From the NCBI GenBank assembly GCA_017882065.1, contig JADGQD010000037.1, positions 1 to 12,939 on the forward strand: a stretch of DNA of 12,939 nucleotides. Reading direction: 5' to 3'. Source of the DNA: Anaerolineales bacterium (GTDB lineage Bacteria; Chloroflexota; Anaerolineae; Anaerolineales; Villigracilaceae). How positions within the stretch are numbered: the stretch's first letter is position 1; every line of letters starts with the position of its first letter. The notes beneath the pieces are model-generated. The model had not been told where the DNA came from, did not search any database, and saw nothing but the letters and a program-made list of their open reading frames with translations. Shown piece by piece: positions 1-5,436 of this stretch. The position numbers and the translations under genes are program-made.

Positions 1-98
1 TGCGGTTGGCACTTGATTTTTTGCGCTGAGTTTACGAGGTCGGCGCCTCTCGGCTCGCATTCCGGGACCAGCCTCTTCCGTCGAAGCCTGTCATCCCC
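1..98 (-). ncRNA. ssrA: tmRNA (SsrA), 5' part, truncated by window edge
   Basis: Read on the minus strand, this starts GGGGATGACAGGCTTCGACGG, close to the 5' end of bacterial tmRNA (E. coli GGGGCTGATTCTGGATTCGACGG). It continues with the pseudoknot 1 region, where GAGG and CCTC pair and CCTCGTAAA matches the conserved CCTCGTAAAAA stretch. An A-rich CGCAAAAAATC segment follows, which in the family precedes the resume codon. The reading frame for the proteolysis tag appears to begin with GCC at 10-8, giving Ala-Asn-Arg before the window ends. tmRNA rescues stalled ribosomes and tags the incomplete protein for degradation. The tag end, the remaining pseudoknots and the 3' tRNA-like half lie outside the window. 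The mature 5' end at 98 is set by homology and fits RNase P processing of a longer precursor. Confidence 0.9.
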
Positions 99-100
99 AA

Positions 101-141
101 AGAACGGGGACCTTCCCATGAGAACAGGGACACGTCCCAAG
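101..141. repeat. Two tandem copies of a ~20-bp GGGA/TCCC palindromic unit
   Basis: Two adjacent imperfect copies are visible: AGAACGGGGACCTTCCCATG at 101-120, and 121-141 starting AGAACAGGGACACGTCCC. Each contains a small inverted repeat (GGGA...TCCC). The array lies between the predicted tmRNA start site near 143 and the mature tmRNA 5' end at 98, so it would be transcribed in the tmRNA precursor leader. It resembles REP-type intergenic palindromes. Alternatives are a regulator-binding site or a processing signal. Confidence 0.65.
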
Positions 142-149
142 AGAGGAAA

Positions 150-178
150 ATTATAACATGATATACTCGGTCTGAAAC
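150..178 (-). promoter_or_regulatory. Predicted tmRNA promoter, extended -10
   Basis: On the minus strand the sequence TGTTATAAT gives a perfect -10 box (TATAAT, 155 to 150) with an upstream TG, the extended -10 arrangement. The -35 is weak; the best candidates are TTTCAG or GTTTCA at 178-172. The predicted start near 143 leaves a ~45-nt leader before mature tmRNA. Confidence 0.6.
159..167 (+). promoter_or_regulatory. Predicted extended -10 promoter of the sigma factor operon
   Basis: TG-A-TATACT at 159-167 is an extended -10 element on the plus strand. No convincing -35 is found around 139-144. Transcription would start near 174, leaving a leader of about 60 nt. This promoter overlaps the divergent tmRNA promoter: the two -10 boxes are six bases apart. 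Confidence 0.5.
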
Positions 179-232
179 TTCCGAAACCCGGCGGGGTTAT
201 GTATTGCAGACCCTTCCGGTAAGGTGAGTCAA

Positions 233-823
233 GTGCCGGAGTCTGAAGAACAGGATACCTTACTACGTGCTTCGCAAGGCGACTTGGAGGCCTTTGGTGT
301 TCTTTACGAGAAGTATGTAGAGCGTATTTTCAACTACGTCTACTATCGTACAGGCAATGTCCATGATGCCGAAGACCTTACCGCGCGTGTTTTTTACCGC
401 GCCTTGCATCACATCCATACTTATACCGATCGCGGCGTGCCGTTCTCAGCCTGGTTGTACCGGATTGCGCACAACCTGGTTGCCAACTGGCACCGCGACC
501 GCAGCCGTCACCAGGAAATCCCGCTCTCCGACGCTCCGACCATTCACTACAAAGGCGAGCCGCCCGAAGTGGCTCTGATGCAGACCCAGGAGCGGGATGC
601 TCTCCTGCGTCTCATCCGCCAACTGCCCTCGGAACGACAACATTTGCTCATTTTGAAATTTCTTGAGCACATGTCGAATTCCGAAATTGGCGAGACTATG
701 GGCCGCAGCGAAGGCGCAGTAAAGAGCCTTTATCACCGCACCTTATTAGCGCTACGAGATGAATTGGAAGATTCTGATTTGGAAGAATTGACCCGGCAAC
801 CGAGCGCGGGTCGGTTGGACTGA
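233..823 (+). CDS. ECF-type RNA polymerase sigma factor
   Basis: A sigma-70 family factor with only regions 2 and 4, the size and build of the extracytoplasmic function group. Region 2 spans roughly residues 15-85, with FNYVYYRTGNVHDAEDLTAR matching the conserved DAEDL segment and the FSAWLYRIAHNL segment following. Region 4 spans roughly 120-175 and ends in a helix-turn-helix (NSEIGETMGRSEGAVKS). It should direct core polymerase to a small regulon. The start is chosen at GTG 233 because AAGGTGA at 221-227 is a good ribosome-binding site at the right distance. The alternative GTG at 224 adds three residues but has no binding site. A small membrane protein gene follows after 24 bases and is probably co-transcribed. 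The family is clear; the signal it answers to cannot be read from the sequence. Confidence 0.9.
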   Translation: MPESEEQDTLLRASQGDLEAFGVLYEKYVERIFNYVYYRTGNVHDAEDLTARVFYRALHHIHTYTDRGVPFSAWLYRIAHNLVANWHRDRSRHQEIPLSDAPTIHYKGEPPEVALMQTQERDALLRLIRQLPSERQHLLILKFLEHMSNSEIGETMGRSEGAVKSLYHRTLLALRDELEDSDLEELTRQPSAGRLD

Positions 824-847
824 GCGGTTATTTTACAGGAGTGAATC

Positions 848-1129
848 ATGAATACGAAAATGAAACAATTTGCCGATGCATCCATGGGGAAAATTACTTC
901 CCTTGAAAACCGGCTATCAGGAGTACTCAGGCCAATCAAGCCGCGCAAAGAATTTGTTCACGGTGTTGCCCACCGCATTCAGACGGGGACTCAGGCGGCC
1001 TTTGTGGACCGCATTGCCAACTGGCACCTTATTGCAATAATGATCGCGGGGTTGATTTCTCTGGCCGTATTCCTGGCGATAGTAGGGCGGGTTTTGATGT
1101 CGTTGCTGGGGAAAAAGCGAACTGCCTGA
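848..1129 (+). CDS. Small single-pass membrane protein, unknown function
   Basis: A 93-residue protein with a basic, soluble N-terminal part (about 1-58) and one hydrophobic segment at about 60-84 (HLIAIMIAGLISLAVFLAIV), ending in a short basic tail (GKKRTA). ACAGGAG at 834-840 gives a good ribosome-binding site. It lies 24 bases after the sigma factor and before a strong terminator, so the two genes form a unit. ECF sigma factors are often followed by a membrane-bound anti-sigma factor, so a regulatory role is a reasonable guess. I see no zinc-binding HxxxCxxC motif and no family I can name, and it is short for known anti-sigma classes. Confidence 0.75.
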   Translation: MNTKMKQFADASMGKITSLENRLSGVLRPIKPRKEFVHGVAHRIQTGTQAAFVDRIANWHLIAIMIAGLISLAVFLAIVGRVLMSLLGKKRTA

Positions 1130-1147
1130 GTCTTATCGAAAATTATC

Positions 1148-1180
1148 CGGCCCGGAGGAAGATCTCCGGGCCGTTTTGAT
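1148..1180 (+). terminator. Rho-independent terminator after the sigma factor operon
   Basis: A perfect 10-bp GC-rich stem, CGGCCCGGAG and CTCCGGGCCG, with loop GAAGAT, is followed by TTTTGATT. It ends the sigma factor and membrane protein unit. Read on the minus strand the hairpin is followed by GGATAATTTTC, so it may also stop the converging glutaredoxin unit. Confidence 0.9.
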
Positions 1181-1225
1181 TCAATTGAGAGGTGTCTCTG
1201 AAGGGGCGTGTTCAAAAAAGGCTTC

Positions 1226-1480
1226 TTACAGACTCACGCCCAGTTTTTTTGCCAGCTCTTCTTCGGTTGGCTCCGTCAGCTTCGAGCCGTCCGGCCAGAC
1301 AACCGTCGGGACGCTTCGAGAGCCACGGTTCAAGCTTTCGACGAGCTCTCCCGCTTGTTCATCCTGATCGATGTCGATCCATTCATAGGGGATGCCATAC
1401 CGGTCCAGCAGGAGCCGGCAGCGACGGGTTCCACCGCACCAAGTGGTGCCGTACAGGACGATTTTTTCAGTGTCCCTCAT
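1226..1480 (-). CDS. Glutaredoxin-like protein (mycoredoxin type) with an incomplete CxxC
   Basis: An 84-residue thioredoxin-fold protein: a first strand (KIVLYGTTWCG), helix, second strand (YEWIDID), then the cis-proline loop SVPTVVWPDG around Pro58. This layout matches small glutaredoxins and actinobacterial mycoredoxins, which reduce mixed disulfides with low-molecular-weight thiols. The active site here reads W14-C15-G-G-T18, so the second Cys of CxxC is replaced by Thr; another Cys sits at 21. It could therefore work as a monothiol enzyme or use Cys21. GGAGG lies just upstream of the ATG, and the start overlaps the preceding gene's stop as ATGA, pointing to translational coupling. The fold assignment is strong; the enzymatic activity is uncertain. 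Confidence 0.85.
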   Translation of the reverse strand: MRDTEKIVLYGTTWCGGTRRCRLLLDRYGIPYEWIDIDQDEQAGELVESLNRGSRSVPTVVWPDGSKLTEPTEEELAKKLGVSL

Positions 1481-1821
1481 TTCAATCCTCCGATGAGTTT
1501 ATGGGCTTCATCGATCAGGTCAATTCCTGGGGGGAGATGGAATTCCTCGCTGACACGCATGGTCAGGTGGACCGCGGCCTGTTTCAGGTTCGGGGCGAGA
1601 CCAGGGAACGTTGCCAGCGTTTGCAGTGCCATGTAGGCGCTGCCGATGCGGGTCTCACCTTGAGCGGCGTCGAAAAGCCGGACGTCGTGCCGGGTTAAAA
1701 AAAACCGGGCTGCCATTCCCGCTGCCCGACGTGCACACACGCGTGCCAGGCCCTCGTTCCCGGACGCTCGGGCGACATCTGCTTGTTCCAGTTCGGCGTA
1801 GATTTCAGAGGAAAAATCCAT
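1477..1821 (-). CDS. Helical protein of unknown function, possibly HEPN-like
   Basis: 114 residues from ATG 1821. The protein is predicted to be mostly helical, with no signal peptide or membrane segment. An Ala/Arg-rich helix (GLARVCARRAAGMAARFFL) leads into R39-x5-H45. This composition and the Rx4-6H spacing recall HEPN domains, which act in RNA-cleaving toxins and other RNA systems, but the match is by eye and could be chance. ATG 1821 is preferred over an in-frame TTG at 1839, which would lie inside a repeat. The stop overlaps the glutaredoxin-like gene by four bases, so the two are one transcription unit. No function can be given. Confidence 0.7.
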   Translation of the reverse strand: MDFSSEIYAELEQADVARASGNEGLARVCARRAAGMAARFFLTRHDVRLFDAAQGETRIGSAYMALQTLATFPGLAPNLKQAAVHLTMRVSEEFHLPPGIDLIDEAHKLIGGLK

Positions 1822-1824
1822 CTC

Positions 1825-2004
1825 TACTGCTTCTTGCAAAAATACGTGAACCTTGAACGATCAAAATACAGGTAATTACAGCAATTTTACTGCTTCTTGC
1901 AAAAATATCTGAACTCGCTATTATCGACTTGCGAGCAATTCTGGAATTTCTGTTCAGATATTTACGCAGTACCCTGTGGTTCACATCTTTGTGCAGCACC
2001 CTGT
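1825..2004. repeat. Four related 26-27 bp repeats, two direct and two inverted
   Basis: Copies A (1825-1851) and B (1888-1914) are direct repeats starting TACTGCTTCTTGCAAAAATA and ending TGAAC, identical at 25 of 27 positions. Copies C (1952-1977) and D (1979-2004) form a tandem pair starting GTTCAGATATTT and GTTCACATCTTT and both ending ACCCTGT, identical at 21 of 26 positions. Read on the minus strand, C gives TACTGC-GT-AAATATCTGAAC, so C and D are inverted relatives of A and B. B and C share a perfect 12-bp inverted repeat (1903-1914 and 1952-1963). The block lies between the helical-protein gene and rnpB. Copy A lies directly in front of that gene's ATG. Confidence 0.75.
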
Positions 2005-2042
2005 AAATAGGAATTTTGTCCGAGTGCGATTTGAAAAACTAT

Positions 2043-2424
2043 CCTCAGGCCGGCCTATAAGCCGCATTTTGTCCGGCGGAGGAATGTCGGTTTACGCTCC
2101 GAAGAGTTTCTTCCCGACGCTCTGCCTGGACGGTCATCTCTCTGTGCAGCCTACCCGGAACTCGAACGACGCGAGCAGCGTCTCGTCCCTGCTTGGCCTT
2201 GCTCCCGGTGGGGGTTACCTGGCCGCCCGCATTGCTGCAGACGCCGGTGGTCTCTTACACCGCCTTTTCACCATGACCGCCTTGCGGCGGCTGTCTGTTT
2301 CTGTGGCCCTATCCGGCAAGTTACCTCGCCCCGGGGTTTCCCCGGTACCGTGCTCTATGGAGTGCGGACTTTCCTCGACTCTGCGACTAAGCGCAGAACC
2401 GCGACCGTCCAGCCGACCTGAGGC
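2043..2424 (-). ncRNA. rnpB: RNase P RNA, bacterial type A-like, with a P19 helix
   Basis: This is the catalytic RNA that trims the 5' leader of tRNA precursors. On the minus strand the universal core is visible: GAGGAAAGTCC near the 5' end, GAGCAAGGCCAAGCAGGG in the middle, GGGTAGGCTGC, and ACAAAATGCGGCTTAT near the 3' end. P4 forms between AAGTCCGCA and TGCGGCTT with the conserved bulged U. P1 pairs CCTCAGGTCGGCT with the terminal GGCCGGCCTGAGG, and P2 pairs CTGGACGGTC with GACCGTCCAG. Between the P2 3' strand and P4 there is an extra helix GTCGG...CCGAC, a P19-like element absent from E. coli. A T-run at 2038-2034 just past P1 may end transcription. The 5' end fits a strong promoter seven bases upstream. 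A large overlapping plus-strand reading frame is a shadow. Confidence 0.96.
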
Positions 2425-2429
2425 TTTTT

Positions 2430-2458
2430 ATCATACCTGTTCTTAGAATATGCGTCAA
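2430..2458 (-). promoter_or_regulatory. rnpB promoter
   Basis: On the minus strand TTGACG (2458-2453) and TATGAT (2435-2430) are separated by exactly 17 bases, a near-consensus housekeeping promoter. The expected start at 2423-2424 coincides with the first bases of helix P1 of RNase P RNA. Confidence 0.85.
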
Positions 2459-2481
2459 TCACCTGACAGCGGACAATTGGG

Positions 2482-2487
2482 TATAAT
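2482..2487 (+). promoter_or_regulatory. Predicted rubrerythrin promoter, -10 box
   Basis: TATAAT at 2482-2487 lies about 40 bases before the rubrerythrin ATG, in an AT-rich stretch. No good -35 is found at 16-18 bp spacing, so an activator or upstream AT tract may help. The promoter is back-to-back with that of rnpB. No clear PerR-type palindrome was seen. Confidence 0.5.
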
Positions 2488-2527
2488 AAGGAAATAAAAA
2501 AATCATAATAAAAAAAAGGAGAAACTT

Positions 2528-3031
2528 ATGTCGAAATCTCTTGATAACCTGAAGACTGCATTTGCCGGAGAATCACAGGCCAACCGTAAATACCTGGCCT
2601 TCGCCAAAAAAGCGGACGAGGAAGGCTTCCCCCAGATTGCCAAACTATTCCGGGCTGCGGCTGCTGCGGAGACCGTCCATGCCCACAACCATCTGAGGGC
2701 CATGGATGGTGTCAAGTCCACGGCAGAGAACCTGGAAGCGGCCGTTGCTGGTGAGAATTACGAGGTTGTCTCGATGTACCCACCTATGCTGGCCGAAGCC
2801 GAAGCAGAGGGCGATAAACGCGCCGCAAAATCATTTGGGTGGGCTTTGGAGGTCGAGAAAATTCACGAAGCACTCTACCGCAAAGCACGCGAACTTTTGG
2901 GCAAAGGTAAGGATGCTCCGGAGACGAATTATTATGTCTGCCCGATCTGCGGCTACACCCACGAAGGCCCGATGGATGGTAGGTGCCCGGTTTGCAGTAC
3001 ACCTGGTGAGAAGTTTGAGAAAATCGCCTAG
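2528..3031 (+). CDS. rbr: Rubrerythrin
   Basis: A 167-residue non-haem iron protein that reduces hydrogen peroxide to water in anaerobes and microaerophiles, using electrons from rubredoxin or NAD(P)H reductases. The N-terminal four-helix ferritin-like domain carries diiron ligands in the usual pattern: Glu15, the Glu48-x-x-His51 motif, Glu76/Glu79, and Glu110-x-x-His113. The C-terminal rubredoxin-like domain has one Fe(Cys)4 site, Cys138/Cys141 and Cys153/Cys156 (CPICGY and CPVC). Length and order fit the short rubrerythrin subfamily. AAGGAG seven bases before the ATG supports the start. It is monocistronic and faces the RNase HII operon. Its presence suggests anaerobic or oxygen-sensitive life with peroxide defence. 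Confidence 0.96.
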   Translation: MSKSLDNLKTAFAGESQANRKYLAFAKKADEEGFPQIAKLFRAAAAAETVHAHNHLRAMDGVKSTAENLEAAVAGENYEVVSMYPPMLAEAEAEGDKRAAKSFGWALEVEKIHEALYRKARELLGKGKDAPETNYYVCPICGYTHEGPMDGRCPVCSTPGEKFEKIA

Positions 3032-3066
3032 GGGCTTTTAAACCCCCATTGATATTTATTGAGAAG

Positions 3067-3100
3067 GCACGAAGACAGATTAACTTCGTGCTCTCTTAAT
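3067..3100. terminator. Hairpin between the convergent rubrerythrin and RNase HII genes
   Basis: GCACGAAG at 3067-3074 pairs perfectly with CTTCGTGC at 3084-3091 around a 9-base loop, then TCTCTTAATTT. The 8-bp stem between convergent genes fits a bidirectional terminator. The T-tract is broken, so it is not a textbook rho-independent signal. Confidence 0.55.
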
Positions 3101-3168
3101 TTAATCTACTGGGAAGACGAGTGTGGGTAAGATGACGAAACCGGGAAATAATCTGACCCAAACTCCCG

Positions 3169-3792
3169 TTATGGAATAGAAAACGACTTCCGGTGGATTT
3201 CACACCGCCTCAGCTTCTTTATCGCATCCTGGTGGAGGCGCGTCCCGTAGCCTTTATGACGGGCAAACCCGTAAGCGGGATATTGACCGTCCAATTCGCG
3301 CATCAAAGCATCTCGGGCGGTCTTAGCCAACACGGAAGCCGCCGCCACGCTGAGCGAACGCTGGTCACCTTTGACCAGCCCTGTCTGGGGCAGGTCAATT
3401 TCAGGGAAAATCAGGTAATCGGTGATCAAATAATCAGGGAGTAGGTTTTCGAGCGCCCGCGTCGCTGCAAGCTTCGTAGCCGGGACGATACCCAGCGTGT
3501 CAATCTCCTCTGCTGAAGCGAAGCCCACCCCCCAGCCCACTGCGGACTCTTTGACCCGCGGAGCCCAAGTCTCGCGTGCCAGCGGGGTCATCAGCTTGGA
3601 ATCGCGCACCCGGTGCAGGGTCCGCGTGAGAGACGGGTTGGCTGGCAGGATGACGGCGGCTGCGGCCACCGGTCCGGCCCAGGCGCCGCGCCCGGCCTCG
3701 TCTATCCCGGCGATACGGGTGAAGCCGCCATTCCATAAATACCGTTCAAATTCCAGGGTTGGGAATGGATGCAAATTACCGTTATGCGTCAT
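3169..3792 (-). CDS. rnhB: Ribonuclease HII
   Basis: A 207-residue endonuclease that cuts the RNA strand of RNA-DNA hybrids and starts removal of single misincorporated ribonucleotides. The signature I30-D31-E32-A-G-R-G-A-W-A-G-P-V holds the first two acidic catalytic residues. Asp125 (LITDYLIF) and Asp143 (VKGDQRS) complete the DEDD set with the 18-residue spacing seen in the family. RDSK at 63-66 and the AAASVLAKTARD helix at 150-161 are also conserved. The ATG at 3792 lies inside the end of the upstream glycosyltransferase gene (11-base overlap), so expression is probably coupled. It is the last gene of the minus-strand operon starting near 5748. Nothing needed for activity appears missing. 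Confidence 0.96.
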   Translation of the reverse strand: MTHNGNLHPFPTLEFERYLWNGGFTRIAGIDEAGRGAWAGPVAAAAVILPANPSLTRTLHRVRDSKLMTPLARETWAPRVKESAVGWGVGFASAEEIDTLGIVPATKLAATRALENLLPDYLITDYLIFPEIDLPQTGLVKGDQRSLSVAAASVLAKTARDALMRELDGQYPAYGFARHKGYGTRLHQDAIKKLRRCEIHRKSFSIP

Positions 3793-4504
3793 AAACGCCT
3801 CGCCGGGCGTTGGCGCGGATGGTCAGCAGGTCGAAGAACATGCGGGGCGAGTCGCGCAGGATATTGATTTTGCTATCGGCGTTGAAATACCAGGGGATGC
3901 CGACCTCGGCGATGGTGTAGCCACGGCGGCGGGCGATGGCAAGCAGTTCCACATCGAAGGACCAGCCCGGCAGGGTTTGGAAGCGGAAGATGTCTTCGGC
4001 AGCGGCAGCGCGGAAACATTTGAACCCACATTGCGTATCCTGCAAACCCGGCAGGACGAGCGTGCGGATGAAGAAGTTGAACACGCGGCCAGTGAAATGG
4101 CGGTAAGGTGGCTCCCCGTAACGGACCGCGTCGGGGGCTTCGCGTGAGGCAATAGCGATGTCGCAATTGCAGGCAGGTGGCAGGAAGCGGTTGATTTCCT
4201 CCACAGGCATCGAAAAATCTACATCGGCGAAGAACCGATACTCGCCGAGCGCCTCCAGCACGCCGCGGCGAATGGCACGGCCTTTGCCCGGCTCATCCTC
4301 GTGCAGGACGCGCAGGCTGGGGAAGTCGCGGGTGAACTTGTGCGCTACTTCCAGAGTGTGGTCGCGGCTGGCATTTTCAACCACTACCACTTCGGAAGCA
4401 TAGTTCTGGTTTTCCAGAAACGCAAAGGCCTGTCCCAGGGCGCGGGGCAGGCGAGTTTCTTCGTTGTGGGCCGGGAGGACAATGGAAAGAAACGGGGGTT
4501 TCAA
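3782..4504 (-). CDS. Family 2 glycosyltransferase, dolichyl-phosphate glucosyltransferase-like
   Basis: 240 residues from TTG 4504. The GT-A nucleotide-sugar fold begins at once (PFLSIVLPAHNEE) and has the acidic pair D94-V-D96, likely metal and sugar-nucleotide binding, in YRFFADVDFSMP. The later blocks DTQCGFKCFR, WSFDVELLAIARRRGY and EVGIPW match the ALG5/DPM1 branch, which moves a sugar to a polyprenyl phosphate for later use at the outer face of the membrane. No membrane helix follows the catalytic domain, so it is probably cytoplasmic and membrane-peripheral. The TTG start overlaps the NERD-like gene's stop as TTGA. An upstream in-frame extension to 4696 reads through that gene and is not homologous. 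The exact substrate is not readable. Confidence 0.88.
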   Translation of the reverse strand: MKPPFLSIVLPAHNEETRLPRALGQAFAFLENQNYASEVVVVENASRDHTLEVAHKFTRDFPSLRVLHEDEPGKGRAIRRGVLEALGEYRFFADVDFSMPVEEINRFLPPACNCDIAIASREAPDAVRYGEPPYRHFTGRVFNFFIRTLVLPGLQDTQCGFKCFRAAAAEDIFRFQTLPGWSFDVELLAIARRRGYTIAEVGIPWYFNADSKINILRDSPRMFFDLLTIRANARRGVYDA

Positions 4505-5412
4505 GGCAATAGGCTCAAGAGAAAGGACCACTGGTCTTTGATGACCAGGAACAAGAAAGCAGTGATCAGCAAACACAATATAACGAACAGGACGATCAAA
4601 AAAGCCCTCTGCTTTTTGTTCAGTCCCTTGATCCGCGGGACCTGGGAGCGGGTCTGCGTTCCGGAAATGGGGAGGGGGGCCGGTTCGTTGCTCCATGCTG
4701 GGGCCTGTGATTCGGGTAAAACGAATGCCGGAACGTATGGATCTTCCGCCTGTGCGGAAGCGAGTGTTTCTGGGCCGGCCGCTGCAGGGGTCTCAGCAGG
4801 TTGGGGCGGGGTCGGTTTGGGTGGGTTCAGGATACGCTCGATAACATCCTGGACGGATTCAGGGCTGAACACAACCCGTGCCTGCATGATGGAGATGGCA
4901 AAGCGTTCCAATGCGTCGCGCATGACCACGCGGATAATTGGCCGAATGCTGTCCACGTGGACGGACGGGTTGGAGCAAAGCAGGATTGCATCTACTGTGG
5001 TTATCGCCGGGTAACCCTGACGCTGTAGAAATACCTGGAGGGCGCGCGCCATGCGTTCGGTACGCGTCAGCAGGTTGGGTTTTTCATTCTTGAAGGTATT
5101 CCTGGCAATGGTGCCCCATTGGTCGCCTTTGGCGCGGAATATGCCCGTCAGAGGTGTGACGTACATGACGAACACCCCGGCCGGCCCGACCAAAATGAAA
5201 GGGAAGCTGGCTTCCAGGCCGGGAGGTGAAACATTGCGCAGGAGGGTGTAGTTTCTGTCCAGCACATTATCCAGTACGGTTAGGACCTGTTTCTGCGCCT
5301 CAACTTCTTTAAACCAACTGGCACCGTATTTCAGCATTGCCTTACCGCGGTCGAGGAAACTGATCTCGCCGGTCTCGTTGTTAAAGAATGGGGTTTGGTC
5401 AATGATTTTCAT
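4501..5412 (-). CDS. NERD-like domain protein with C-terminal membrane anchor
   Basis: 303 residues. The N-terminal half (about 30-195) resembles a NERD (nuclease-related) domain: a helix, then a LLRNV strand, the core FPFILVGPAGVFVMYVTPLTG and a Trp (W99) where the family has one. A Pro/Ala-rich linker (about 196-262) leads to a single hydrophobic helix at about 270-290, followed by a short tail. The family normally carries an Asp and an ExK pair in this core. Here those positions read Phe, Tyr and Thr, so nuclease activity is unlikely. GGAAGG seven bases before the ATG supports the start. It lies 24 bases after the 99-residue protein gene and overlaps the glycosyltransferase. The NERD call is by eye; function is unknown. 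Confidence 0.75.
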   Translation of the reverse strand: MKIIDQTPFFNNETGEISFLDRGKAMLKYGASWFKEVEAQKQVLTVLDNVLDRNYTLLRNVSPPGLEASFPFILVGPAGVFVMYVTPLTGIFRAKGDQWGTIARNTFKNEKPNLLTRTERMARALQVFLQRQGYPAITTVDAILLCSNPSVHVDSIRPIIRVVMRDALERFAISIMQARVVFSPESVQDVIERILNPPKPTPPQPAETPAAAGPETLASAQAEDPYVPAFVLPESQAPAWSNEPAPLPISGTQTRSQVPRIKGLNKKQRAFLIVLFVILCLLITAFLFLVIKDQWSFLLSLLP

Positions 5413-5436
5413 GGGACAGCCTTCCGTGGAAAGCGG

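Noticed and set aside
1805..1999. 64-codon minus-strand frame with internally similar segments
   Set aside because: Its internal similarity comes from the DNA repeats; it has no binding site and overlaps the start of the helical-protein gene.
1825..2004. CRISPR array
   Set aside because: The repeats diverge, occur in both orientations, and have spacings of 36, 37 and 1 bp; no cas genes are present.
1976..2446. 156-codon plus-strand open frame
   Set aside because: It is fully antisense to the RNase P RNA gene, whose conserved core and helices explain the sequence; no binding site or protein family is seen.
2488..2527. PerR-type operator in front of rubrerythrin
   Set aside because: The AT-rich leader contains no clear dyad matching a PerR box.
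3497..4147. 216-codon plus-strand open frame
   Set aside because: It is antisense to RNase HII and the glycosyltransferase, which both have clear motifs; long antisense frames are common in GC-rich genes.
4505..4696. 64-residue N-terminal extension of the glycosyltransferase
   Set aside because: It overlaps the NERD-like gene's linker and membrane helix in another frame, looks low-complexity and has no family match.
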